Origin: Pinus tabuliformis
Lineage: Eukaryota > Streptophyta > Pinopsida > Pinales > Pinaceae
NCBI GenBank assembly: GCA_031772625.1
Contig: CM062813.1
Coordinates: forward strand, 763,406,720 to 763,470,719
DNA length: 64,000 nt
Reading direction: 5' to 3'
Positions 21,380 through 32,487 of the stretch are shown piece by piece. The first letter of the stretch is position 1. Every line of letters starts with the position of its first letter. The position numbers and the translations under genes are program-made. A model generated the notes under the pieces. It was not told the origin of the DNA. It was given only the letters and a program-made list of their open reading frames with translations, and ran no database searches.

Positions 21380-21993
21380 TGATCCAGGTGGATATTGGTG
21401 GCCACCTACCAATTCCACTTGGTATCCCACCATTGCTTCTTTCATTTTTTTAGTTTCCTTAATTATAGCACAGTTTACTATTTTTAGTAGTTTTTCGGGT
21501 CCTAAAATTCCGGAGCCATTTTGAGGACCTAAACGACATTTTTTTGGAAATCTACGCAATTTTCTGTCTAAAATCATCTTTTTCGTCGTAGTCCTTAGAG
21601 AGATCTATCCAACGGGCTATCATGCACGTCAAATGGAGATAATATGACCAAGTCACGACCCTGGGAAGTTGGTTGTCCAACTCACCCCAACGGGACCCAT
21701 AAACTCTTGGTGTTACATCTCCTTGGGTTAGGGTTTTGGTTGTTTAGGGTTTTCTCTTATTGTTTAATAATAAAAAGGCCCATGAGCCTCATTGTAAGGC
21801 AGTTCAGAGGCATGTAGCCACCACATCTCTTCTCAGATATAAGCTACCATCGCCCTAGCTGGTTTTATTTCCATTTCTATTTGTAAGCATATTTCAGTAT
21901 TTTACATTAACGAAATGAGGTATTGTTTCCACTGCATCTCTATGTTTATGGTTATCTCTGTAATTTGTTGCGTTCTTGCTTAAATCTGGATCA
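21380..21993 (+). repeat. Family T LTR D (614 bp)
   Basis: TGATCCAGG...CTGGATCA, preceded by the deletion junction of unit C (GTATTTTGT). It is followed by a one-base-altered primer site TGGTATTAGAGC. This is the 5' LTR of the only family T copy with a pol region. Confidence 0.92.
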
Positions 21994-22036
21994 CTGGTAT
22001 TAGAGCAGTCTGCTTTTTTTCTCTGTTTTTCTTTGC

Positions 22037-23200
22037 ATGTCCCCAACGAGGTCGGGATATAAGGAATTAGGGCTTGAACTGGTCGAACCTTTACAAGACC
22101 AGCCTCGGAAATCCCGACGGCCTCCCATGGTGGATGAAAAGAAAGACGAGGGGGCAGGAGATCCTATCAAAATCTCGCTCAAAGAAGCCCTCGAGCGATA
22201 AAGGAACGCGATGATGGACAACTTTGCCCAGATCCTTTAGTGGCTACCTAGAGGCAACGCATCGGCTTCCAATTGCCACTCTGGAAACGCCACACTGTTT
22301 AAGGTACAAGTTAATTTTGAAATCCGCATATTCAAGGGTCAGATAGATGCAGATGCCATCGATAAATGATTAAATCTGCTAGAGGGTTATTTTTTTGTTT
22401 ATGATTTTTCCAGTCGGGAAAAGATTATTTCCACTCTTCTCAAAGTAGCCCCCCACGTCAAGTACTGGTGGGAAACCTACTGCGAGCAGAAGGATGAAAG
22501 TATAGGCTCACTATTTTCAGCCGCACTGACTTGGAATTCATTCCCAGATACCATCAAGGAGAAGTACTACCCTGTTGGAAGCTATGAGGATCAATACATA
22601 AAGTGGACCACGCTGCGGCAGGGGAGGGACCAAGACGTGCCGAAGTTTACCAATATTTTCCATTCCCTTCACAAAAAGTTAGGTATCAAGGATTCGGAGC
22701 AGCATTTGGTACTCAAATACCACGGCTGCCTACACAAGTACATCCAGGAAGAAATAGAATACTTGAACATCTCCTCGCTCGGCACGGCATATCGATATGC
22801 TGTCAAGGTCGAGCAAAAATTTAAATAGAAGAAGCGAGACTTTGGATCTGCGAATCCGAAGTAAGGGAAAGGCGCCCCCAAACCGTAGAACAAAGGACAA
22901 AGCCAAGGCGGGGCGGCCCAAGACAACCCGCCAAAGTTGCAAGCAAAGAACAGCGTCGCGAAGCCAAAAAAGGACATGGGAAAGTGGTGTGAGTTCCATA
23001 AGAGCTCCACTCACAACACAAGTGAGTGTCGACCCAAGCAATCACTGGTGGCTGAGCTAAAGGTTTCAGAATCAGATGCATGTTCTGACTCTGAGTCAGA
23101 ACCCGACAAGGGGAATGACAAAGGGAAGTAGATTATCAATGCGGAGCCCAACGCCACCGTTGCCACCACAAAGATCCAGAAGGAGGTACCCTAAGATCTA
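22037..23200 (+). pseudogene. Family T gag, unit D
   Basis: Starts ATG 22037. The core carries several stops, such as TAA near 22198. From 22600 it is readable: FTNIFHSLHKKLGIKDSE, then LVLKYHGCLHKYIQEE. A 33-base insertion-like difference near 22860-22890 (GKGAPPNRRTK) separates the core from the nucleocapsid. The zinc-knuckle variant CEFHKSSTHNTSEC is present near 22990. The Ser/Glu-rich tail ESDACSDSESEPDKG follows. Gag is out of frame in places and not functional. Confidence 0.85.
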
Positions 23201-26200
23201 GAGGAGGAGGAGCGTCTCTTCCACTCCCAGATGTGGGTAATGGGCTCCCTGCTACAGTTCATTGTCAACAGTAGGAGCCAAAAGAACCTCATTTCGGCAG
23301 AGGTTGTGAAGAGGCTGGGCTTACCGACCATAGCACATCCACAACCGTACACCATCGGGTAGCTTCACCAAGGACGGGATCTTCACGTGAGCCAGTAGTG
23401 TCGCCTTCCATACAACATCAAGCCCTTCACGGATGAGGTATTGTGTGACATTGCTCCCCTTGAAGTTTTTGATGTATTATTAGGACAACCAAACTTGTGG
23501 AAGCGACATGTTGTGTATGAATCAAGGTCCCATGCTATTATTATTACCTTGGGAAATAAGTTGTATAGGATAATGGAGGTAGCACCGCCTACGCCATATC
23601 TTTGGTTACTGCAAAACAATGCAGTAAGCTCATTTCCAAAACTTGGAAATTTGTTTTCCTAATGATACACCCTCAAGGAAAGAAGAAGACGGTGGCCACA
23701 ACCTTAAGACAGGGCCCCTCCGCACGACAACTACAGATGGATAAGGTCGTGGAGGAGTACGAGGACATCTTCACCTCCCTCGCAGGGGTTCCTCTACACT
23801 ATCAGGTCAAGAAATCCATCGATTTGACCCCAGGTGCACCGCTGCCCAATGGACCAGTCTATCAGTGCTCCATTCTGGAGAACAATGAAATCAAGAAGCA
23901 GATTCAGGAACTGTTGCAGAAAGGTCACATCCATCCAAGTTCATCGCCCTGTGGGAGCCAAATCGTGTTGGTATAGAAGAAGGATGAGACTTGGAGACTC
24001 TGTATTGACTATCGGGCGCTGAACAAGATAATTGTTCATAATAGGTACCCAATCCCACATATTTATGACCTCCTGGACCAACTGAAGGGGGGAAAATGTT
24101 TCAGCAAGATTGATTTGAAGGCAGGATATCACCAAGTACCAATCGAACCCTCCGATGTGTGGAAGGTTGCCTTCAAAGCCAAGGAGGGCCTTTTCGAATG
24201 GTTGGTTATGCCTTTCGAATTGACGAATACTTCTGCAACGTTCATGAGGCTAATGGATGACATCTTGCGGCCATTCACCAACTCATTTGTAGTGGTATAC
24301 TTTGATGACATCCTGATCTTTAGCCAGAGTTGGGAAGAGCACCTCCACCACATCTGACAAGTTCTCCAAACACTGCGACAACACAAGTTATGTGCCAATT
24401 TGGAGAAATGCACTTTTGGCATGACCCAAGTTCAGTATCTGGGATACATTATTGATGAACACGGGGTGCATGTGGATCTAACCAAGATCCAATTCATTCG
24501 GGATTGGCCATCACCAACCACTCTGACAGAGCTTCGCAACTTTCTAGGTCTTACCAACTTCTACAGCAAGTTCATGTTGGGATTTTCTCATATCACTTGG
24601 CCCTTAAGTCAAGTCACCAAGGGAGGAGCAAAAGCAAAATTATTTTGGTCTGAATCTCAAAAGAAGGCATTCATAGAGTTGAAAGATCGCCTCTGCTCGG
24701 CACCAATGCTCACATTACCAGACTTGCAACAACCCTTTGAAGTCAAGATAGATGCCTCTGACTATGCTATTGGGGCAGTCCTTACTCAACACGGGCATCC
24801 AGTGGCATATCACAGCGAGACACTTTCAGACACTGTCCAGAAGTATCCCACTTATGACAAAGAGATGTATTCCATTGTGTAGGCCTGCCAACAATGGAAG
24901 CATTACATTTTCAGGAAGGAAACCGTCATCCACACAGACCACCGACCCCTGCATTTCATACAGATCCAAGGGAAATTGCAGAATGATCGCCATCAGAAGT
25001 GGTCCACGTACCTGCAATAGTTCCATTTGAATATCAAGTATAAGAAGGAAGCACCAATAATGTTGCAAATTGCCTCAGTCGACCACCGATCATGGCGTCC
25101 ACTGTGCTTAACTCTTGTGGGCACGAGACTTCTGATTAACCACTTCTCTACAAAAGCGACCCAGAATTCGGCCACACATACCAGACACTCTTGGACAGTC
25201 AGCATGTTCCAGATTTTCACCTCCAGGATGCCCTATTATGCCACCTGGGTCACCTTTGTGTTCCTTCAAGCGAGCGTGTCAAGATGATTTGGGAAGCACA
25301 CTACAGTCGGGCTGCTAGGCATTTCGGGGTCGAGAAAATGGTGGCAGTACTGCAGAAGTATTTCTATTGGCCAAATCTTCGACAGGATGTTGGGAAGTAC
25401 ATCAGATCATGCACTGCCTGCGCCATTGCCAAACCGACCATCAAGAAGTAAGGCCTCTATACCCCGCTGCCTACCCCTAGTTGACCTTGGGAATCCATCT
25501 CCATGGATTACATGTCAGGCCTTCCTTCCACTAAGCATGGAAACGACTGTGTTTTTGTGGTCATCGATAGGTTCTCAAAGATGGCCATTATGGCGGCCTG
25601 CAAGAAGAATATCACAGCAGAAGCCACTGTTAAACTCTTATTTGAATGAGTGTGGGTACACTTTGGGATACCATAGTCTATCATCTCAGATCAGGACAGC
25701 AGGTTCCTCAGTACATTTTGGTCCAATCTCTGGTCGATGTTGGACACCAAACTCACTAAGTCCACAACCTTCCATCCTCAAACTGATGGTCAGACAGAGG
25801 TTGTCAACAGGATGATCGTACACATTATGCACATGTACAACTCAAAGCATCCACGCACATGGGACGAGAGCCTCCCCTATGTTCATCACAACTACAACCG
25901 GGCTCTCCACAGCTCGACTGGCCACAGCCCTTTTCAGGTGGGCTTGATATTCCAGCCACTATGTCCCATTGATGTGGCCATGCCATTTGCAGGTACTCAC
26001 GCAGATTCAGCTCATGTCCAGTCCGAAACAGATAACAAGCAACGACATGATCAACATCGGGTGCCACACAAGTTTCAGGTGGGCGACAAAGTCTGGTTGC
26101 ATTTGCAAAAGGAACGCCTTACCAGAGCTTATCGGAAACTCAGACCACTCTGATATGGTCCTTACACCATTACCAAGGCTATGGGAGATAATGCATTTGA

Positions 26201-26539
26201 GCTCAATATTCCCCTATTCCTTGGTCTACACCTAGTGTTCAATGTGGACTGCCTTCGGCCATACTTTCCACCATTACTAGACACATCTGACATTGCAGAA
26301 TAGCTCACACCCACAGAGTTAAATCTAGATTGCATGGAACAAGCTACAACTAAACAGATCAAGGACACATAGATCAAGCACACTCACCTGTAGAATATCC
26401 AAATATATCAAGTTGTCAAAGTAGCCCAACTCCTTCACCAGGGCAAGTGGCTCACCAGGGACCAAGTTTAGCAGAAGTTTCCTCATCTCATGGAGGAACT
26501 CAACGCAATGGGGACCATTGCTTCCTAAGGGGGGAGGAA
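23201..26539 (+). pseudogene. Family T pol, unit D (PR-RT-RH-INT)
   Basis: Protease near 23260 reads IVNSRSQKN where DSG is expected, so the catalytic Asp is lost. RT starts near 23740; its motifs SKIDLKAGYHQ (24105) and VVYFDDILIF (24293) are clear, with YFDD as the catalytic box. RNase H has KIDASDYAIGAVL near 24745. Integrase shows the H2C2 finger (AHYSRAARHFG...CTACAIAKP, 25297-25440) and a core near 25500-25800 with ending HPQTDGQTEVVNRM. A C-terminal GDKVWLHLQKERLTRAYRK follows at about 26080. Stops fall near 23974, 24355, 24880, 25018 and 26153, together with frameshifts. It ends at the polypurine tract AAGGGGGGAGGAA before LTR E. Family assignment is secure; the sub-lineage is not. 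Confidence 0.9.
26527..26539 (+). promoter_or_regulatory. Family T polypurine tract
   Basis: AAGGGGGGAGGAA directly before TGATCC of LTR E. The same tract occurs at 27535-27547 before LTR F. It is absent before LTRs B, C and D. Confidence 0.85.
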
Positions 26540-26729
26540 TGATCCAGGTGGATATTGGTGGCCACCCACCAACTCCACTTGGACCCCCACCATTGCTTCT
26601 TTCAATTTTTTAGTTTCCTTAATTGTAGCACAATTTACTATTTTTAGCAGTTTTTCAGGTCCTAAACTTCCGGAGCCGTTTTGAGGCCCTAAATGACGTT
26701 TTTTTGGAAATCTACCGCCAACGATTTTT
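26540..26729 (+). repeat. Family T LTR E, truncated to 190 bp
   Basis: The first 190 bp of the LTR are present. At CAACGATTTTT the sequence jumps to the protease region of an interior (AGCAGAGGTCGTGAAG). The remaining 430 bp of LTR, the primer site and gag are missing through one deletion. Confidence 0.88.
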
Positions 26730-27547
26730 AGCAGAGGTCGTGAAGTGGTTGGGCCTACTGACTACTCCACACCTGCAGCCGTACAGTATCAGGTGGCTTC
26801 ACTAAGGACGAGATCTCCGAGTTCGCCAACAATGCCCACTCCCCTACAACATCAAGCCCTTCATTGACGAGGTATTGTGTGATGTTGCACCTCTGGATGT
26901 TTGTGATGTACTATTTGGCCAGCCATACTTGTGGAGACAACATGTTGTGTATGAGTCAAGGTCTCGCACTGTTATTATTACTTTGGGTAATTCATTATAC
27001 AGGATACTGGAGGTAGCCCCACCTACCGCCACCTCTTTGATCTCTACTAAGAAATGCACCAAGATCGTCTCCCAGACTAGGAAATTCAATTTTTGTCTAG
27101 TTCGCTCCCAAAGTAAGGGGAAGATCGTAGCCACATCCATGACCCCCGCGAAGGGTTCCTCCACACAGCAGCAACAGCAAAGGGATACGGTCATGACAGA
27201 ACAAAGGAACAACTTCTCCTACCCACAGGGGTACCACACAAGTTTCAGGTGGGCGACAAAGTCAGGTTGCATCGGCAGAAAGAACGCCTTACAAGAGCCC
27301 ATCAGAAGCTCAGACCACTCCGACATGGTCCTTACAACATTACCAAGGTTGTTGGAAATAATGCTCTGGAGCACAAAATTCCCTCAATCCTTCGCCTGCA
27401 CCGAGTGTTCAATGTGGACCATCGTCAACCATGCTTCCCACCATTACTGGGCACATCCGAGATTGCAGAACAGCTCACGAGGGACCAAGTTCAGCAGATG
27501 GAGGAACTCAACGCAATGGGGACCATTGCTTCCTAAGGGGGGAGGAA
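26730..27547 (+). pseudogene. Family T interior remnant, doubly deleted
   Basis: Begins in the protease-flanking region (AEVVKWLGLL) and reads through CDVAPLDVCDVLFGQPYLW, matching unit D at 23441-23500. After about 27230 it jumps to the segment after integrase (HTSFRWATK in one frame, GDKVRLHRQKERLTRAHQK in the other). RT, RNase H and integrase are gone. The 3' end EELNAMGTIAS and the polypurine tract are kept. The upstream and downstream parts are in different frames. It corresponds to an internal-deletion derivative of the full element. Confidence 0.82.
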
Positions 27548-27712
27548 TGATCCAGGTGGACATTGGTGGCCACCCACCTATCCCACTTGGACCCCCACAA
27601 CTGTCTCTTTCAGTTTTTCTGTTTCCTTAATTGTAGCATAGTTTTTAGCAGTTTTTTGGGTCCTAAACTTCCAAAGCCGTTTTGAGGCCCTAAACGATAT
27701 TTTTTGGGAAAT
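27548..27712 (+). repeat. Family T LTR F, truncated to 165 bp
   Basis: Starts TGATCCAGGTGG after the polypurine tract and follows the LTR up to GGGAAAT. Then it changes to unrelated sequence. It breaks within about 20 bp of the relative position where LTR E breaks. Confidence 0.85.
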
Positions 27713-28617
27713 AGAATTGCTATAAATAGCATTTCCGGATATATTCCAATTTTGTTTTGTCCTTGAATCAAAGTTGAGAATTAAAATTTGAATTTAGTCT
27801 CACTAGCTGTTTGAAAAATAATTAATTAATTCATCTTGAGTTAATTAGTTGGAGAAAATCAAACATGAAATCTATGTGAAGACATGCAACAATTATCCCT
27901 TTGATTGAGGAAGTTATCCCTTAATTAAGGAGATCAGGATGAATTGTAATCAGTTAGCTCAGTTAACTGAGTTAAGTCCAGTTAGATTAGTTCCAACAGT
28001 TTGTGGAACTGATTGTGAGTTCAGTTAGTCAATGCATGCATGCATGCAACCACTATACTTCACATAATTGAATATTCTCTCATAAATAACTCATGCATGT
28101 CAGTTCAGACAGAGACCCAGTTGAGATCAAAGGATGGGACAATGTACTATCAGTTACAGGAATATTCCCATGAGGATGTCTCTTGCATGCAGAAGGAATT
28201 CATTCCTTGAGGATTGCACAGTTATTTTAGAGGTATGAGCAGTGTGTGAGGAATTATTACACACAGGTGGCACCTTGAGGACCCAGGAGAAACTGCGCAA
28301 GGAAATAGGAGGCTTGGAGGACTGAAGGAAGGCATATGTGTTGTCTATTTTGTCTATGAGAAATAGTGAGGGATTATACTGAGAGCTAGATAGCTTGTGA
28401 ACTAAAGCTTTGTGTAATCCTCAGATATTTCACTTGTATGATAATACAGAGAGTGGGGTTTTTCGTTGAGGCTTTCCCAGAGTATTCTCATGTGTTCATG
28501 TGTGATTGATTTCTTCTTCATCTGTTATATGTGTTCTATTTGATCTTGCTCAAAATCTATTAAGCTTCCGCAAGTTTGTTTATAGAGTAGATCAAGTATT
28601 TTGCTTTAGTTACATTG
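27713..28617 (+). repeat. Probable 3' part of an unidentified LTR
   Basis: A TATA-like CTATAAATAG lies at 27720-27729. Downstream, GTTTTTCGTTGAGGCTTTCCC at about 28457 and the U-rich segment ending GCTTTAGTTACA are typical in style of R-U5 regions of copia LTRs. It contains a (CATG)n patch near 28034. No primer site follows. The assignment rests on style, not on a second copy in the window. Confidence 0.35.
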
Positions 28618-29221
28618 CATTTTCAGGTGATCTACAGTGAGAATTTCTATAAGGAAGGCCACACGCTTCTGTGAGGGGACACCTGCACCGTGTACCATCT
28701 TGAATTCCATACACATCAGCATCAGGTAATTGTTGTAGTAACAGGTTGGGTGACAACCAAGGTGGAAGTGTTCAGCTTTGTTGTGGTGACGATGGAGCCG
28801 GCAAATGGGCGTAAGGTTGTTGACCTTGATGTGCTCGGAGAAGAGTACTGCCAATTTTAAGCTTTTGAAGGTGAAGGAGAGGCTCGATATATATGGTTGC
28901 TTCTCTAATGAATGGACCGATGGGCTTCTTGGTATCAGTCGCACAAATGTGGAGGTGTTGAAGGCAGTGTACACCCTTGAAAAATTGTGCAAGTGTAGAG
29001 AGGATATCCAATGCGCTTCAAAGCCAAGATACTTATGCAAACCTGGTAGAATTAGGAAAATCCAGTTTACTCATATTATGTGTTGGTTTTTTTGCATTAA
29101 TGCATAAAATCATAGTCATTTTTAGATCATGGCTAGTGCTTTTATTTCATATTGTTTTGAAGGAGAATATGTCTCGGAAATTTGTATACATATTGAGATT
29201 CGCAACTGAAATATGAAGTCA
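28618..29221 (-). other. Unassigned segment with a minus-strand reading frame, weakly LRR-like
   Basis: On the minus strand, two overlapping frames are open: 29040-28606 (144 codons) and 29011-28772 (79 codons). The latter has spaced leucines (GVHCLQHLHICATD, then EPLLHLQKLKIGS) that could be a leucine-rich-repeat fragment, as in resistance genes. The spacing is irregular and there is no nucleotide-binding domain nearby. I do not assign a function. A chance frame or host-gene debris are both possible. Confidence 0.25.
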
Positions 29222-30300
29222 TTTTGTTAGAATTGGCGACTCTAACTGATGACAAGTAAAGTATAGAGATTCAAGACCAATATATCCAAGACTCAAAAGT
29301 ACAAAGTCTATGATTGAAATATTCAAATGAGAAAGAAGTGGTTTGTTCCAGTATATGAATGGTGTGGTATATCCAACATGAGTAGCAAAAGATCCAAGGA
29401 CATCACAATGAATGTTTGTGTGAGTTAGTGTGAGTTTGTGGGATAGACTCACTAGCATGTTGTATTATGAGTCACACATTTTATTAGTAAGCGATTCTAG
29501 GATGTTTTGTAGTGGTCTTTGTAATGTATGTACCCGATAACTCCAAAAGTTGGAGTTATGTTGTAAGTCTTGTAAGGCATGTGTACCCCCATAAAGTTCG
29601 TGGTAATCTTAACACCACTTTGTACTTGTAGTGTCGGTTTGTGGTAAGCCGAAAACCACATGTGAAAGTGAAGTGGACATGGATTCCTATAGGCATGGTT
29701 TAGGGTTAGCCGAGAAAACCTTTGGTCTGGTTGAGTCTGATCTTTAGTGAGTCTCAGTGGCTGGAGTGCCCTAGTTGCAAGTTTGTAGCCCAGAGTGGCT
29801 GGAGTGCCCTAGTGGCATGTTTGTGGCCCAGAGTGGTTGGAGTGCCTTAGTGGCAGATTTGTGGCCCAGAGCAGCTGGAGAGCCTTGATGGCTGTGTTGA
29901 GCCTTCGTGGCTGAGTTGAGCCTTCGTGGCTTAGTTGAGCCTTGGTGGTTGTGTTGAGCCTTGGTGGCTGAGTTGAGCCGTGGTGGCTGAGAGCCCTTGG
30001 TGGCATGGTTGAGGGTGATCCGATAAAACCCAGAGCATGGTTATGGGTAATCTGATAAAACCCATGATGATGATATTGGAGGGGGATTTACAGGTACAAG
30101 TACATGTATGTAGTTAAAATGGTTGACATAACCATGTAAGCGAAGGACATCCTACAAGACTGGCGATTGCAACGGGTGGCACCCATGCATTCTGGTGGAT
30201 GGTTGCTCCTTTATATGGACACCGACATATCTTTTTGTTATGTTTGACCATAACTAGACTTTGTAGATTGATATTGAGACAAGTACTCATTAAGCGGGTG
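29222..30300 (+). other. Non-coding segment with a compound minisatellite
   Basis: Four 38-bp units begin at 29756, 29794, 29832 and 29870, each with GTGGCTGGAGTGCC-like sequence. They are followed at about 29899-29990 by five or six units of 19-20 bp (TTGAGCCTTCGTGGCTGAG type). The shorter unit appears derived from part of the longer one. The rest of the segment shows no coding potential. It may be the interior of a decayed copia element that ends at 30300. Confidence 0.55.
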
Positions 30301-30539
30301 TGTTAGAAAATGTAATTTCTACTTGTCTCAGTTGTGACTTTTTATGTAAAGTAGTATGTTCCTATTCCTTAGGGTTGTTATATCTAGATGTTCATAGATT
30401 GGTGTGCGGTTGGGATATTCTCTCAACCAAGTGATTGTGTGTCCAAGGTAGTTTCTTTATCTTGAGACAACACTTTATATATTTATTTGTAACATTATTT
30501 GATTAATGCGAATATAAATTTCCTTATGGAAATTTAACA
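30301..30539 (+). repeat. LTR-like segment, 239 bp
   Basis: Starts TGTTAGAAAATG after a purine-rich TTAAGCGGGTG and ends GAAATTTAACA, giving near-inverted TGTTA...TAACA ends. A preceding AAGCGGG tract is typical of copia 3' ends. No second copy is in the window, so it may be a solo LTR or the right end of a decayed element. Confidence 0.4.
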
Positions 30540-30659
30540 TAATAATTATTGAAAAGCATGGTTAGATTTTTGTTTTATAATTTGAAAATATTTTTCTCTC
30601 TTAATTTTAATTTATAATTATATTTATAATATTCTTATACTAAAAAATATAATTACATT

Positions 30660-32300
30660 TAATTAAAGAAAATTTAATTATATATAAAAGTGATAATAAT
30701 TAAATTTAATTATATATAAAAGTGGCATTGAGTTATTATAAGTGTGGATAAATTCTTGGTTGTAGGTATGAATAAAAGAGTTCTGAGAAAAAAATGTATT
30801 GAAATGTTGTGAGGTAGAGAAATGCCTGGCTGTGGATATGAATAAAACAATTATGATACAAAAGACGTGTTGAGATGCTCTAGGGCATGAACGAAAAGAT
30901 GTCATCACATGTAATTTAAAAAAGCTTAATTCTATATAAAAAGTGAAATTTAATAACCACAATGATGATATAAAGAAAGTGCAGATAAATTATTGGCTAC
31001 GAGGATTAATAGAATTAAAGAAAATATAGAAAAATATATAAGAAAATGTGTGGAAGATGATATGTGGTGCAAGAACAAAACCAAAAATACATGTATACTT
31101 TATTAAATCAAATCACACATAAAACTTAGCTTTCCAATTGATGTACATGGCTATTTATTTTAGAGGAAGAAATTTCTCGAATTTCTGGAAATTTCTTCCT
31201 GGATATTTGGAGGAAGTTGGGAGTAATCCTCTCGATTTTAGGAATCTATCCAAACTATCTAATCTCTAGCCAATTCTAGAATTATTCATAAAATCTAGAA
31301 AAATCTAAATTTTCCTAATTAAATAATTACATAAAATAAAAACATGAGATGCCCCTACATCAATATGGGTTATGAATTTAATAAAAAAAAAAATTCAAAG
31401 TTTTCCTTTTATTCCATTCATAGTTAAAAGTTTCCTTCCTCTTATGTGACTACCTAGTAAAACTCGTTTATATGGATTTTTTCACAATTTTCACCAAGTA
31501 GAGCATGTCCCTAGAAATTTGAGCCCACCACGGCCAAAAACTATTGGGAGCTTTTAATGTTTTTCTTTAAATTTAATAATGAAAAGTTTAGCAAGATCAT
31601 GGATTTTTACCATTTAAAATGTGTTTTTGGAGGTATAAATGAATTCAACATTCTAAAAAATCTTTGGAATACTAGATAAAATTTTATGTATAAAATGTTT
31701 GAAGTAGTCAAATTATTTTACATTGTGGTTATTTTTTAGGTATATTTTTTTGTCAATTTTCCCTCAACGCCAATAATTTTTTTTGGGATTTACAAGTTTT
31801 AGTTATATACTCTATATAACATTAAAAAATACAATTTAAGCAATAAAAATTATATATAGAGAGAAAGATGCAATGTCTTTTCCCAAATTTTGCATTGTAA
31901 AAGAGGTTTGCACTTGAAGAGATTTGGTCCCTCTAGAACCATGTTGAATCATTTCTAAAGCTAAATATATACATATAGGAAAGTGAGAAAAATTTCTTGA
32001 CCATAAACTATGAATGGAATAAAAGAAAATTTGAAATCTTGGATTCATACCCCAAATCAGCGCATCATCCTTTAAATATCTACTTTTAATTAATTTATTA
32101 CCACAACACAACACATCTTTGTTTTCCATATTGGCTTTTATTTAATTCCTACCCCACAACATCTCAATACATCTCAATAGATTTTTTGTTTCTTTTGAGA
32201 TCTGCTTTTTATGCCATCCACGGCCTAAAATTTCACACTCTCTTTATATATTATAATTAGGATCACTATACCACTTTTTATATATAATTGAATTTTTTTT
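30660..32300. repeat. AT-rich inverted-repeat region (possible foldback/TIR element)
   Basis: Sequence around 30703-30830 (AATTATATATAAAAGTGG, later ATGTATTGAAATGTTGTG) recurs in reverse complement at about 32150-32300. A second pair lies inside it: TTTTATTCCATTCATAGTT near 31410 and its complement near 32005. Pairs are nested in the order expected of a foldback. A third related direct unit is at 30925-31075. Arms are imperfect, and no target duplication could be fixed. No transposase frame is present. Confidence 0.5.
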
Positions 32301-32487
32301 ACTACTTTGAATTTAAACATATTAGGAATATAATTAAATAATAACTGCCAACATCTTTTAAGTTAAACATATCATAAATATAATTACATATTAAAGTTGC
32401 AAAATGGAAAAAGATATTTTTATAATCGAGTAACAACACAGAAATCCAACCATGCTTCTCACTAATTAATGGGACATACCAATAGTG

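Larger units (their letters stand above)
15272..27712 (+). mobile_element. Family T Ty3/gypsy chain: LTR A-gag-LTR B-gag-LTR C-gag-LTR D-gag-pol-LTR E'-remnant-LTR F'
   Basis: Six LTR copies in the same orientation alternate with interiors. Each LTR begins TGATCC and, where complete, ends GGATCA. Interiors A, B and C stop at the same junction, where the gag/protease sequence GAGGTATTGTGT runs straight into the next TGATCC; in C the last bases read GAGGTATTTTGT. Only interior D continues through RT, RNase H and integrase to a polypurine tract. Interior E has two large deletions. All copies carry stops or frameshifts. Sharing of LTRs between neighbours points to unequal LTR recombination, not to separate insertions. 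RT-RH-INT order in D places the family in Ty3/gypsy. I did not recognise a clear chromodomain. Confidence 0.88.

Noticed and set aside
28606-29040. Minus-strand frame as a resistance-type LRR gene
   Set aside because: Leucine spacing is irregular and there is no partner domain. It is kept only as a low-confidence unassigned segment.
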